This document shows, piece after piece, positions 32,601 to 44,483 of a DNA stretch of 64,000 nucleotides (positions are counted from its first letter, which is position 1; the number at the start of each line of letters is the position of its first letter). Origin of the DNA: Dendrocalamus latiflorus (taxonomy: Eukaryota; Streptophyta; Magnoliopsida; Poales; Poaceae). The notes under the pieces are model-generated. The model searched no databases, was not told where the DNA came from, and worked only from the letters and a program-made list of their open reading frames with translations. The position numbers and the translations under genes were made by a program. The stretch is from positions 28,766,967 through 28,830,966 of the forward strand of contig CM029658.1 of the NCBI GenBank assembly GCA_017311315.1, in the 5' to 3' direction.

Positions 32601-34649
32601 GGTCCATGGACCGAGGGCCCCGCATGTCAGCCCCTCCCCCTCTTTTCCCGTTCAAAAATAAATCGGCCGAAATTCAGAAATTCCCTAGCTGACACAAGGC
32701 TGACGTCATAAATTCCTTTTTCAGTAGAAAAATAAATCCAAAAATCTTTTTCCCTCTTTTCAAATTTCCCGAAGTCCGTTCTCCCTCGTTTTAACTCCGA
32801 TTTGGCTCATTCAAATTTCTAAATTCATAAAAAATTCTCCTCTATCCATTTCTAGCCTCAATTCAAACTTTTGAAGTCAATTTGAATTTAATTTGAATTT
32901 GGTGGGTTATTTTGACGTGTAGACTTCGACGATTCGGGAAATTTCTTCGACGAAGATTCAAGCCAAGTTGAAGAGCAAGGCAAGTCACCTTCCTTGATCA
33001 TGTTGATCCTAGAATTGCAAATAAAATTATGTTGATTTAAATTATATTGCATGCGTATTTCTATTCAACGTATTTGAATTCAGTTTTAAATTTAGTTATT
33101 GCCTATTTGTTATTTCCTCCATTGTTATTGAACCCCTTATACCTTGTCACCCTAGAATCAAACTCTAGTTAATACATTAGTGTTGGCTAGAGAGTTTAAT
33201 CAAATGCTTAGCCCTGCTTAATCATATAATTTTGTTTTGGGATATCTTTTCACATAAAATGATGGTCCTTTTTTACATAAAATGATATGAACTCTTGACT
33301 TTGGTGAGTCAATGAGGTTTATGAAACTATTTTGAAAATAAATGTAAAACTGGTTTAGACTTAGGCAATTGGTTAGAGTGGTGGGTGCAGGCATGCCCTG
33401 TTGGTTGGAGCCGCAGTGGTTGATTGTCGTGCACAGGGGTATGTGGTTGGGCCTGAGTCAATTAAGGACCGGTCTGTGAGCTACTATTGCAAAGCCCTAA
33501 TCATACTACCACATGGCTGGTATGGGACAGCCCTGGCTGAATAATTTGTGAAGTCCCAATCTGAGTCGAGTCGTAGGTTGAAAGTGAGCGTGGTTGGTGC
33601 CATGTGAAGTCTCACTTGGGCGAGCGTGGTTAAGCCATGAGAAGTCTCGTCTAGGCTCAAGAGGGGGTCCCGGTCTGGTGGATTCCTTACTCGGGTGAAA
33701 CCTTAGAGTTGGCTCGACCAGGTTGAAGGTTTTGCATTGTAAAGTCCTTGTCACGACTCCTCGCCGCACACCTAAGGAAGTGTGTAAACCGGTGGCAATA
33801 TGGGATGATCGTGTCTTGTGGGTAAAGCTGTACAACCTCTGCAGAGTGTATAATCTATCCTGGATAGCCGTGCCCACGGTCATGGGCATGCTGAGTAAAA
33901 GTTTTTCATGGATTAGACTTTGCTTTTCAAAAATGTTTTTGAAAACCTTGTGGATGGATGGAATCCATGAGAGAATGAAAATCTTGTGGGTGGATGGAAC
34001 CCATGAGAGAGATTGGAGGCTTATGGATGGATGGAATCCATGAGTGTTTGGAAACGTGTGGATGGATGGAATCCATACGTGATCTTTTGGAAAAGATGGT
34101 CCGGGTGTGATGCCCGTGGATAGGTTGGTGTATGGTTGGAGCCTGCACTGACGGTATTATTTTCTAACTCAAGTAATGTTTTTACTTACTGTATTAAATT
34201 CAGCAATTTCAATCTACTTATTGTATTTCTTAAATGCTATTTTATGCAAACTAACCCTATGAGCCTTCCTTTGAAGCCTTTATCATTATGTTGCATTTTC
34301 CCGGGTGATTTGCGGAGTACAAGTTTGTACTCACCTTGCTTTTTCCACACAGAGAAGGAAGACGTCAACTACGGTGAAGATCTGGACGAGTAGGCTGCGT
34401 CTTACTATCGTTTGCCTGTGGGCAGGCTTGGGCTTCGCTATTTATCAGTTTGCTTCCGCAGTAATTTTATTTATTTATTTTGCCAATGAGCATTGATGTA
34501 AGACTTGGCCATAAGGTCGTACCTTTTATTTAATATAATCTGTCATTTGTGCTTGGTATTTATCTTTGTTGTGACTGTGTGCACTAACTGATCCTGGACT
34601 AGTGCGATTTACACAGAGGATCCAGGAGTCGTTACTCCGGGTTCCGACT

Positions 34650-34816
34650 TGGAGTGTATTAGAAGTCGAAGAGAGCACTGTCTGTAGTAGCCAAAGAGTG
34701 TTAGAAGTCGAAGAGAGCACTGTAGCAATCATAGAGTGTGAGAAGTCAAAAAAGTGATGTAGTCAAAAGGAGTACCGTAGTTGAAAAGAGTACCATAGTC
34801 AATCGGTAAAGAGTAC
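34650..34816. repeat. minisatellite, right remnant
   Basis: AGTGTTAGAAGTCGAAGAGAGCACTG-type units continuing the array interrupted at 30987; ends at the next LTR. Confidence 0.8.
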
Positions 34817-37377
34817 TGTAACACTCGAAAAAAGACGATTCAAATCAAGCTAAAACTCAAACGCTTATAACTTTTGCATACAAATTTCAAATTTAGTGAT
34901 CTTTGTTTCTAAATTCTGCTAAAATTATTATCTTTTTGAATAAACAAAAAATTTTATTTTTGTCTCTATTTAATTTTATTTGGCTCTTATTTGTATTTAT
35001 CTAGACTTTTATCATTTATCTGGATTTTTATCGATTAGACGACGATGCGCTAGACAACTTCGAGAACGCACCCGAGACATTCTCTGAGCAGCAAGAACAA
35101 GGCAAGCACCCCCTTTGACCATGTTAATCCTAATATTTCAATTATTGTATGTCGTTTGCAAAATCTATTATGCATGCGTGTATGTTCCATTAAAATTGCT
35201 ATACTGTGGGTAATAGCAATTACAACCGCTCATATGCATTGAACCTCCTCACAAATTTGATATCATCACTATTGTAATCTCTAGGTCATGTTTTAGACAA
35301 TATCTACTGTCAAATTGGGAATATTACATTGATATATGGTCTAGATGTTTTGCCACACAATAGCTTTCTCTAAGCTTGATATTTCAGAAAATTGCGCATG
35401 GACATGGAGGTTACAAAATGTTAGACTAGAGGAGGAACATCTATTAGTTTGGTATAAAATAAAATAAAATAAAATAAAATAAACCCAGTTTTTAGATGCG
35501 GGCGAGTTATATGATAAACTATCAAATGTGACGAGGAACCTCGCATGTAGGTAGGAGGAGATTCTCGCTCGGGTCAATTTAGGACCAAATATTATTGCCG
35601 CATATATAAGTCATACCGTACAACCACATGTGCTATATGGGCTTTGGCTTTAGCTGATTAAGTTGTCTAGCTCTAACCTTGCGTTGTGGTAGACGCAGAT
35701 ATAGTGAGGGCATTCCGAGTGAAGGTCTGCTTGTAGGAGCTCCCTTCACCAAGGTGTTGGGGCCAAAACTTGCTAATACAATGGTGAATGCACACTTAGG
35801 GGACGAACGCTCCAAGTGAAGGTCTGTCATGCAACTCACTTGGGGTTCCCAAGTGAGAGCTTGTCCATTCATCAGGTTGGTGCAAGGTTAGGATTAGATG
35901 ATCTAAAGGCTATATGATAATCACTTTCATCACACGCCAAAGGAAGCATGAAGTTGCTGACAGTATAATTGATTATCTTATATGGATAAAGTTGTACAAC
36001 CTCTCAAGAACTATTTTCGGGGTTAAGAACCTAGGGTAAAATGGTTTAATTAAGGTTTGTGGCTAACTAAGAAATTATAGAAAATCTTATGCAGATTTCA
36101 AAACTAGATTGTTTGCCATGTTAGGACTTAGGAGCCAAAAGTTGTACTAGGACACCAGGGGAGACTATCCAGTAAAGGGGAGTTTTGCATAATTAGAAAG
36201 CGTGTAGGAGGGATGTTGCTTAATTATTGATTTATTACTGTTATGGCTTGTTGTTGTGATTGGTATTTACTATAGGAAGAGTAGAGTCAGGGTTGGTGTC
36301 ATCTCCGAATGTACCCGTTCCTTACGACTAAAAAAGGCAAGTATATGGTAGAATGATACACGAGTGGATTGCTCTTGTTGTTTATATTAAATTAATACTT
36401 GCCATAATGATGCACATATCTATACTTGCTTCTTATAATGCTCACATGATTATGGTTAAATAATATAATTATGGTTAAACGATGATCATGCCGAATGGTT
36501 AATGTTGATAAATGATTAATGAATAAAAGAATCATTGCATTGCACGTTGAGCATTCATGTTGCAAAGAGGTGACCTATGTGCCCCTCTAGAGTCTACTTT
36601 GTGTAGGCGACCCACAGGAGCGAGTAGAAAAAGATTTACTTTGATAGATACTTCACATGAGTGGAGAAAGACCTACTTCGGTAGGCAATCTACGGCAGTG
36701 GAGTTGAGACTTTGTATGAAAAAGGACATAACAAGGATGGTTAATCGACGGGTAAACACTCCGCTATATCAGTATAAGTAAAGAAAAATGGAGATATGAG
36801 ATTGTATTCATGAAAAGATAAATGAGATAATGTGACATGTGTATTGTACAAAAGAGAAGATATGTGAATCTGAGATATTTGTGTAGTTGACATGAATATT
36901 TGGAACTCTATTTTATATCGTTAATTATTATATTGTGTACTTGCTGAGTCATAGACTCACCCTTGCTTTTGTTATTATTTTTAGGTGATCGTTGATGACA
37001 ATATGTATAGACGAGAAGTAGCACATGATTGATCTTGCACCATTATAGCTTTTTCATTCACTTAGTGTCCAATTATTCGTTGTTAGAAATAAAATTATAC
37101 TATTTATGCAATTCTTAGATGAATAATGTTTTCCTTTAGAACTTATTGATATTACATTGTTGCTCCTTTTGTCAATGTTTTCTTTGATTAAATTTATAAT
37201 TGGTTCATCTTAATGTCATTTATTGATTTGTTTATTGCTGTTATATCTATGTTCATGGTAATGTTGTGGATTTGTAATTGAAGTCTAGTTGATGATAATT
37301 CTTATTTGATGGTTAAACTTGAAAGCAATTGTAGATGTGAATGGTATTTTAGCCTTTTGTTAAACCGGAGTGTTACA
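34817..37377 (+). mobile_element. second gypsy-type LTR (about 2.6 kb) without target duplication
   Basis: Bounded by TGTAACACTC (34817) and GGAGTGTTACA (ends 37377), an 11-bp inverted end. Contains the GAGCAGCAAGAACAAGGCAAG motif shared with the neighbouring LTR and an (AATAA)n tract at 35457-35482. Flanks are AGTAC and TGAAC, not a duplication, so this is either one end of a larger rearranged element or a recombination product. On its right it directly abuts the truncated NBS-LRR gene. Confidence 0.7.
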
Positions 37378-37399
37378 TGAACATTAGCAACTCATTTGA

Positions 37400-38640
37400 T
37401 GGGGACTCGTGACAGCATCTACAGGGTGTTCAGTGGAAAAGATCCAAGCTGGAATTGTAAAGAAGCTCAGCCTACGGAGAGGTGATGATGTAGAATCTCA
37501 AGACAACATTATTTCTACTCAAGGAAAGAAGTTTCCTGATATTATTGGATGACCTTTGGGAGCGGATTGATCTGCAAGCAGTTGGCATACCATACCCCCT
37601 TGGAAGTGCAAACCAATTCAAGAGGAAAGTGGTGCTCACAACAAGATCAAAAAATGTATGCGGTCTAATGGAGGTGAGAGAGGAGATAAAAGTGGCTTGT
37701 TTGCAAGAGGATGAGGCATGGCAGCTATTTCAGGAAAAGGTCGGTCAGAAAACTCCTTCTAGTCCTCGTATTGAAGACCTTGCAAGATAACTTGTGAAGG
37801 AACTACAGGGCTTGCCATTAGCTTTAATAACTATTGGAAGGGCAATGTATCCAAAAAGTGATCCGGGCGAGTGGGAATTCGCCATTCATCACATGCGAAA
37901 GTCATGCCGTGACAAGGATGATCCCTTGTCTATGGGAAGCGTTTTCAGACAGCTGAAGTTTAGTTATGATAGTTTAAGCAATAGCACCTTGAGACAGTGT
38001 TTCTTGACTTGCTCACTATGGCTAGAGGATTGGTTGACTGACGAAGATGATCTCGCACAATGCTGGATGGGCCTAGGTTTGGTGGATGAGTATGGTATGC
38101 AAAGTTCCTACAGAAAAGCATATAGTCTAATAGGTGACCTTAAAGCTGCTTGTTTGTTAGAGAGTTGGGAATATTGGGATGATGATGTTAAAATGCATGA
38201 TGTGGTTCGTGATATGGCTCTATGGATCTCTTGTGGTTGTGGTGAGAACAATGACAAATGGGTTATTCATGAAGGAGTTGGCACAGATTTATCTAGAAAC
38301 ATTATCGCTTGAGTAAAGTTGAATGTGTCTCGCTGATGAGAAATGCAATGGAAGAGCTTCCTCCTTGTGGTCTTAATCCTTATCCAACGAAACTTAGGAC
38401 ATTGCACCGTCAATATAATTATTTGGATCAAAGGATTTTTGGAACTATTAAGAATTTCACTACATTGACATATCTGGATTTGAGGGGTAACCAACTCAAG
38501 AATTTACCTGATGAATTATGTGCCTTGGTAAACTTGGAGCATCTCAATTTGTCAGAAAATTGTTCAATAATAAATCAGTTTTTCTCGGTGATCCCTGAGT
38601 GGCTGGAAGTTCCAAAGAAAGAGGGAGATTGACTTGCTTG
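37400..38640 (+). pseudogene. CC-NBS-LRR resistance-gene relic (NB-ARC and first LRRs)
   Basis: NB-ARC family (plant intracellular immune receptors). Visible in order: a piece before kinase-2 (KIQAGIVKKLSLRRGDD, about 37440); kinase-2 LILLDDLWERI (37540), split from its upstream frame by one extra C; RNBS-B VVLTTRSKNVC; RNBS-C LFQEKVG; a TAA stop at 37788; GLPLALITIGRAM (37810); RNBS-D LRQCFLTCSLWLEDW; MHDVVRDMALWI (38195); another frame break near 38310; then LRRs with YLDLRGNQLKNLPDELCALV (38470). The coiled-coil and P-loop are missing, cut off at the LTR end at 37377. Several lesions mean no functional receptor. Confidence 0.92.
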
Positions 38641-39160
38641 TAGCAAGTATATGTCATCACTATCAGCCCGTCAAGGGGACTGGGAATTGTATGGTCATGA
38701 GCCATAACGTGTAAATCTTGGTGCCAATTTCCACAATCGGTCGGCAGAATGGAAGAAATTTCTTCTTGGGGTCGTTTTCATCAGTGGGGCCGGCAATGAC
38801 TCTCCAACTCAGGTGATGCTCAGTTTAGTAGTACTCCACTCCTGGAGCAGTTCCTTAGCTTTTGTTTGCCTACTGCCATTACAGGGAAACTCCTACATCT
38901 GCTTCAGTGCTTTTGTAAACTAGCCTTCTCACCTTATCTCCAACCATGGCCTTGGATTTCCCTGGTAAAGCTGTGGCCGTCTGTGATGATCTAGGTCATC
39001 ACTATCTTAGGTAATAATACCTGATATCTGGATTTGAGGGGTAACCAGCTCAAGAATATACCCGATGAATTATGTGCCTTGGTAAACTTGGAGCATCTCG
39101 ATTTGTCAGAAAATCGTTCAATAGACGAAGTGCCTAGCCGCTTTGTTTGAAAATTCCTGT
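38641..39160 (+). pseudogene. NBS-LRR tail with duplicated LRR segment
   Basis: After about 380 bp of unrecognised sequence, the LRR segment of 38470-38560 recurs at about 39028-39120 (LDLRGNQLKNIPDELCALV, then EHLDLSENRSIDEVPSRF). The copy is preceded by TACCTGATATCTGG in place of the original TTGACATATCTGG. A local duplication of one LRR exon piece. Confidence 0.8.
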
Positions 39161-39503
39161 ATCTACATTACACCTTCATACGAACAATACTCAAGGAGGT
39201 CATCTCTAGTCTTAAAGCATTGCAAGTACTTAACTTGTCGAGTGGAAGGGAAAAAAGTTCTATGAAACCTGGGAGAAGCACCATGCAGCAAATGGCGGAC
39301 ATTTGTCCGCTTCCTATTTTTTGCACGATGTTCTTCACACCAGCTTTGTCTTCTTGGTTCTTGGTTCATCTCAATAAACTATGATATATACTATGAGTAC
39401 TTCGTAGAAGGAACTGGCCAACTGGGAATATGCTGCCACATGAAATCAATGCAACGAGCAATCCTCGAGTGCTTCGACCAAATATTGATTCCATGAGTCA
39501 GAT
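39161..39503. other. NBS-LRR 3' flank
   Basis: Some residual LRR-like phrases (SLKALQVLNLS near 39210) but no open frame; ends with CAGAT, a candidate target duplication for the next LTR. Confidence 0.5.
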
Positions 39504-40323
39504 CGTATGATTGGAGTGAATGACTTTTTCAAAAAAAAAATTCAAGTATCATCAATAACACGCAACGAAAACATAAACTTACAAGCTTACTAAAGTTAAG
39601 AGCCAAAGATTGCAAACTCACAGCGGAGTTTTTGCCAAATCAGTCTAACCACCGGTGACCCCTTGGCAGTTGGACCACCACGACATGGGTCTGACCGCAA
39701 CATGGTTAGACTGCTCAAGGCACCAATCCGATCGCTCTCCGATTGGACCGCTCGGTTCCTTGAAGTCTAATCGCTCGTTGAGGGAAAATGCAAAATAGCA
39801 CTACACAAGATTCAAAAAAAGAGCCAACTCTTAAACCACTAACCCAAATATAGTGAAACTTAGTCCAAACCCTCCCTAGAATGTCAAAAACATATTCTAA
39901 TCATAGATCAAGAAGATCAATAGCTTGATGAAAGATCAATAGCCTGACGATTTAGATGACCTTGGATAGGTTCTCATATGCCATAGCAAGCTAGATCACA
40001 GTACGAACTCATGCTGAAACCTCCACAAGAGCAAGATCCCAAAATCCCTTCTCTCTTGAGGAAAACTACGCAAATTCAAGAACTTCCAATATAAAATATT
40101 TAGATGGATGAGATCTAATCTCCAAGAAATATCTCCATCTCTTACACATCCTTGGTACTAGAAAAGATTAAGAAGAGAGAAATCTAAACAAGAAAACCAT
40201 ACAAATCAAAAGTACAAGAAAGGATCTAGAGCACAACTCACTTGGCCAAACTTTATATGTTCATTTAACCAAGAGCACGTACACATAGGGCTCCACACAA
40301 AGAAAATCCTAATCTCTCCACTC

Positions 40324-40724
40324 CATACTTGTCAATATAGTTCCGGTGGCCATACCAGTTTGGTTCTTGGAATGGTACGTTCCGATACCGGTCCATACCT
40401 ACATATAATTTTGGATTTATATAATAATAATACAAGTATATATATTTATAAGTATATATTTGTTTAATTATATGCACACCAAATGTTTTTTGTAATATTA
40501 TTCCAAAATATAGTAGTGCTATCAAATATAACATATACTTCCATAGATGGTATTATCAATTCCACCGGTACCGGCCGGTATTGACCGGTATTAAAACCAT
40601 TGTGGCTGGTATTGACCGGTATTTGGGCCGATATAGAATGTAGGGGCACTTTGCACCAGTTTAGGGGCCAGTACAGTATATATCGGCCCATACCAGCTGG
40701 AACGGAACGGTATTGATAACTTTG
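40324..40724. mobile_element. 401-bp hAT-type MITE, TSD CTCCACTC
   Basis: CTCCACTC occurs at 40316-40323 and 40725-40732. The ends CATACTTGTCAATA and (complement) CAAAGTTATCAATA form imperfect 14-bp inverted repeats. The interior has repeated GGTATTGACCGGTATT words and an AT-rich centre. No coding capacity. An 8-bp duplication indicates hAT. Confidence 0.85.
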
Positions 40725-40964
40725 CTCCACTCTCTAATTGATACATCTCACAACACACAAAAGAGCTTATATAGTGGAAACTCCTCACCTCCCACTTGAC
40801 CCTAACAATCAGACACTCATTAGTGGATCACACCACTTATATATAGGAAAACCCGATAACCCACATATAAACGGATTTTACATTCTCACACATTTGCACA
40901 CTTTTCAAAGCATAACTTCACATGGCTCCAATAGCTCGATAAAACACTCCATCTTGAAAGACAT

Positions 40965-41060
40965 TGCCTAAACCACTTAGGCCAACAACGTGGTTTTGCA
41001 AACCAAAGACATGGCCTAAACCACTTAGGCCAAAAACGCGGTTTTGCAAACCACCCTTCC
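40965..41060 (+). repeat. two-copy tandem repeat
   Basis: CCTAAACCACTTAGGCCAA and GGTTTTGCAAACCA recur in two adjacent copies of about 46 bp, each with a small palindrome. Confidence 0.8.
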
Positions 41061-41862
41061 ATCCAGGATTGGACAATTTCTCAAATTACCACCCATTAGT
41101 CTTAACGAAGATGCGATGCCCGACACCTCATAGCCAAGATCTATGCTAGCTCTGAGACCATCACCACTTGAAATACCTGAGTCCTATGGTACACCACATC
41201 ACACCATAGTCCGTAATACTCAATACTTGCCATCAAGGTCGTGCTCCAATGAACGTCACCACTTGAAACGCATAAGTCCAATTGGCACACAACATGCACA
41301 TATTCACCTTCTCACTATCTTTCTCTTTCTCACGTTCTTCTCTGTTTGAGATAATACTCTACCTGAACTTATGCAACACGCCATAGCTTTAGGTCCCCTT
41401 CCGTAATCTCGATCTTGCCGCTGGCCACAACAATCATCAAGCACCTGCACATTAAAGAACAAGTAATCGATCTAAACACAAATGAAATGCACTTACCTCT
41501 CATTAGCAAAATACATCATGCATGGACCTACGCTAAGACTCACATTTGCATGAACTCCTCATAACTAATACTTGCATGGACTACGCCATGACTCACGACC
41601 AAAACCACTTCAATTCAGCACAACACAACACCAGGGACCGGTCTGACCGCAGCATCCACCAGTCAAACTGCCATGCAATAGCTAGCCAGACCGCTCCTCT
41701 CAGGTCATACCATAATTCCAATGCTGGTATTACCGCTTTAGGTCACAAATCAAAACCTCCAAAAAGACCTTTTCAGAAAAAAAAATAGCTACCGTCAACT
41801 ATGGGCCGGTACTACCGCATACGATCAAACCGCCTTTCTCGGCAGATCACACCACCGGCTGG

Positions 41863-42624
41863 CAGGGAAAAATATTTCGTCCGAAATTTCACCGAAATGG
41901 TGAAATTTCGCTGCTTTCGGTGGTCAACGAAATAATCCCGTCTCGGTCAAAAATTTCGCACGTATTTGAAAACGGCCGGGGCGAGTCGCACCCGCACGCC
42001 CCAGCCCAAATGCCCAGCACCCCAGCCCACCAGTCCCCCACGCCGCAGGCCGCACTCGCGCTCCCCACTCCCCAGTAAACCCTAACCCCAGTCCGCACCG
42101 CGGAACTCCCCACTCCCCAATCGTGTCCCTCCCCATCTTCTCACCGAGCGGCGGGCAGCGGCCAAGGCGGGAAAGAAGAGCGGCAGGCAGCGGCCAAGGC
42201 AAGGAAGAAGAGCGGCGGGCGGTGGCCAAGGCGGGGAAAAAGAGGGGCGGGCGGCGGCCATCCCCATCCCCATCCTCCACCGAGCGGCGGCCAAGTCAGG
42301 GAAGAGCGGCGAGCTATGGCCAAAGCGGGGACAAGCGGCGGGCGGCGGCCAAGGCGGCGCAGCTCCCTCCCTAATCGATTTGACGGCGGCGCAGCTCCCC
42401 GAAGGATTTTGTGGCCTAGGGACCCGAAGAAGGCGGCGTTGGTGTTGGTCGCGGAAGACCAGCACTAATCGGGAAGGTATTTATCTCAATTCTCAAATTT
42501 TGGTTAAATTTCATCAAAAATTCGATTTTTTCGTCCGACATTCGAACGAAATGAACGAAATTTCGTTCTTTCGTTCCTTTCGCCGGCAGTCGAAATTTTT
42601 TTGCATCCGAAAGATTAAACCCTG
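41863..42624. mobile_element. 762-bp hAT-type non-autonomous element, TSD CCGGCTGG
   Basis: Perfect 8-bp duplication CCGGCTGG at 41855-41862 and 42625-42632; ends CAGGG and CCCTG. Subterminal regions are full of CGAAATTTC words (for example a palindrome at about 41881-41912), while the centre (41960-42400) is GC-rich with AGCGGCGGGCGGCGGCCAAG-type repeats. The sharp composition change suggests the centre came from elsewhere. Confidence 0.92.
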
Positions 42625-42787
42625 CCGGCTGGTCTAACCGCCAGCCAAAGGCCAGTTAGACCGCTAGTAACAGAAAGCAATAGGTAAAGATGCAAATAGA
42701 CAAAATCAAACTCAACCAATGACAACAAAGTATAAGTAAAGTCAAATACTCATCACAATCATTGGATGACTTCAACATGGTCTCACA

Positions 42788-43040
42788 CAGATCGGTTGCT
42801 GCATCTGCACCATGCCCTTGATGAATTGATAAGTGGTGATTTCTTGGCAGGAAAACTGCGATTTTGATATCAGTTCTGAGTTCTGTCATCTGCCATGGCT
42901 CATCACAACAGGACCAGTACATATGCACAGCATACAAGCAGAAACAAGCATTTGTAGAAATGAATGGAAACAACATAAGCAGGAGAAGCAGCAGCAGGCT
43001 CTGTGTTATTGCTCCGTCGAGATATTACGTCATGGATCGA
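42788..43040 (-). other. 3' flank of the glycosyltransferase gene
   Basis: Non-coding stretch downstream of the glycosyltransferase stop codon (43043-43041); likely the 3' UTR. No clear signal picked out. Confidence 0.5.
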
Positions 43041-43885
43041 TCAATTTGTAAGTGCAGTGCTGTTGCTGCCCAGCAGCGCTTCCTTGGCCTTGAACTGCTT
43101 CCACTCGTCGAGGACGCCGGTGAGTTTCTCCAGCTTCGTCCGCAGCCCGACGAGCCAGTTGCCGTGGAACGTGCACACCTCGTAGAAATTTTTCCGGGGC
43201 TGGCAGAAGCCGCTCAGGTAGGTCGTGTCGACGAACTGCACCGTCACGCCTGCCGCGCCGATAGCTCGTGCTTCACCTGCTCGAACACGAACTGCTCGTG
43301 CTGTCCCGGGTACCGCGTCCTCGCCTCGTGCCAGTCCGCGAAGAAGGCGGCCGTCCGCGCGCTCGGCTTAGCGTACAGGAATCCGCCGTTGGCCATTTTG
43401 TTCAGGTCGTACGGGTTGCCGCCGTAGAACCTGTCGCACGACATGGCGATGTCCGCGCCCACCGGGATGCGCAGCAGCGGGTTCCGGAACCAGACGATGT
43501 CCACGTCCGTGAAGACGAAGCTGTAGCCCAGCGCAAGGATCCGCGCCTGGAACTTTTTCCTGACCCACATCATGTCCAGGTAGTCCTTGGTCATGTACGA
43601 CTTCTCCGCCATGAAGTTGGCGCCGCCACCGTCGACGGCGAGGGAGTAGCAGAGCAGGTGCACGTGCTGGCACCGCTCGAACGCCCTGGCGTCGACGGCA
43701 ACGATCACTAGGTGCTTCAGCAGGGGCTCCGTCTTCACGCCTATGCGGAAGCTCTCCAGGAAGAGGTCGAGGAGCGAGCCCGGCGCCGTCCATGCTTCGT
43801 TCGTGAAGGTCATTATGACGGTCTTGTCCTCCATGGCTGCGCTCCTCAGCAGCTCAGCAAGGTTGTCTTTACGTGCAGTCGCAGC
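43041..43885 (-). pseudogene. glycosyltransferase catalytic exon (Nucleotid_trans/DUF271 type), one frameshift
   Basis: Nucleotide-diphospho-sugar transferase of the PF03407 family (Golgi enzymes acting on cell-wall glycans; substrate not assignable). The exon begins at 43885 after acceptor TGCATGCAG. The segment carries AAMEDKTVIMTFTNEAW (about 43840), the metal-binding DxD-like FTDVDIVWFRNP (43510), ADIAMSCDRFYGGNPYDL (43430) and the C-terminal QFVDTTYLSGFC (43225). The frame breaks near 43255: one frame ends KHELSARQA with a stop, and the conserved continuation GVTVQF reads in the next frame, as if one base were missing. The natural stop is at 43043-43041. The first exon lies beyond the CACTA element. 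Confidence 0.85.
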
Positions 43886-43995
43886 CTGCATGCAGTTCAT
43901 TATACACGTAAGGTTCAGACATGCAAGCCATGCACGCATAACCAAAAGGGAAATTAAGAGAGAGATTATTAGTGAAAGCCTAATAGTAGACGCCT

Positions 43996-44305
43996 CATCA
44001 CAGACGGTTTTGTGAAACCGTCTCTAATGAGCACTATTACAGACGGTTGTAATTTGGAGGACGTCTGTGGTATTTGTGGCGGAAAAATGGATTATCACAG
44101 ACGGTTATTAACGATGAACCGTCTGTGATACGTTTGTATCACAGACGGTCTGTATTAAAAACCGTCTGTGATAATCCCAGATTATCACAGACGGTTTTTA
44201 AATAAAAACCGTCTGTGATAACCTTGTTATCACAGACGGTTAATAATTAAAAACCGTCTGTGATAATTCACAGACGAATTTTTATTAAAAACCGTCTGTG
44301 ATAAT
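43996..44305. repeat. left subterminal array: seven palindromic units
   Basis: Units of about 40 bp, consensus TATCACAGACGGTT, a short A/T spacer, then the complement AACCGTCTGTGATA. Likely binding sites for the element's DNA-binding protein, as in En/Spm subterminal regions. The two outermost units are the most degenerate. Located immediately upstream of the TNP2 gene. Confidence 0.92.
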
Positions 44306-44483
44306 GTTAGTAGGCATTTATTGCGCTGCTCAGACCGCATCTGTCTTCATTTCGATCCAGATCTAGCCACTGCTGCGCACTTTTCACTCGGGAGGAAGCT
44401 AGGCGATTTCAGGCCTTGTTAATTTGGTGGGAAGAGGCAGAGATTGAGCTTTGAAGATTCATACTTTGCTGGTTGTTCTAGAT

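Larger units (their letters stand above)
30988..34649 (+). mobile_element. long LTR (about 3.7 kb), probably a solo gypsy LTR
   Basis: Starts TGTAACATCCC, the common start of grass gypsy LTRs, inside the minisatellite, and returns to the minisatellite after CTCCGGGTTCCGACT. TGGAG flanks both sides (30983-30987 and 34650-34654), the likely target duplication; the right end could be a few bases further because GGAGTGT also resembles the expected LTR end. No internal coding region is attached. It shares GAGCAAGGCAAGTCACC and ATGTTGATCCTA with the LTR at 34817-37377. Confidence 0.75.
39504..42787 (-). mobile_element. diverged solo copia-type LTR with two hAT-type MITEs inside
   Basis: The minus-strand start TGTGAGACCATG at 42787 and following sequence match the LTR at 29727 (ACATGGTCTC, ATGGATGACTTCAACATGG). 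Degenerate GGTCTGACC words lie in matching positions. After removing the two MITEs and their duplications the length is about 2.1 kb, close to the 1.93-kb relative. CAGAT stands at 39499-39503 and 42788-42792. The inner end is eroded. Confidence 0.7.
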
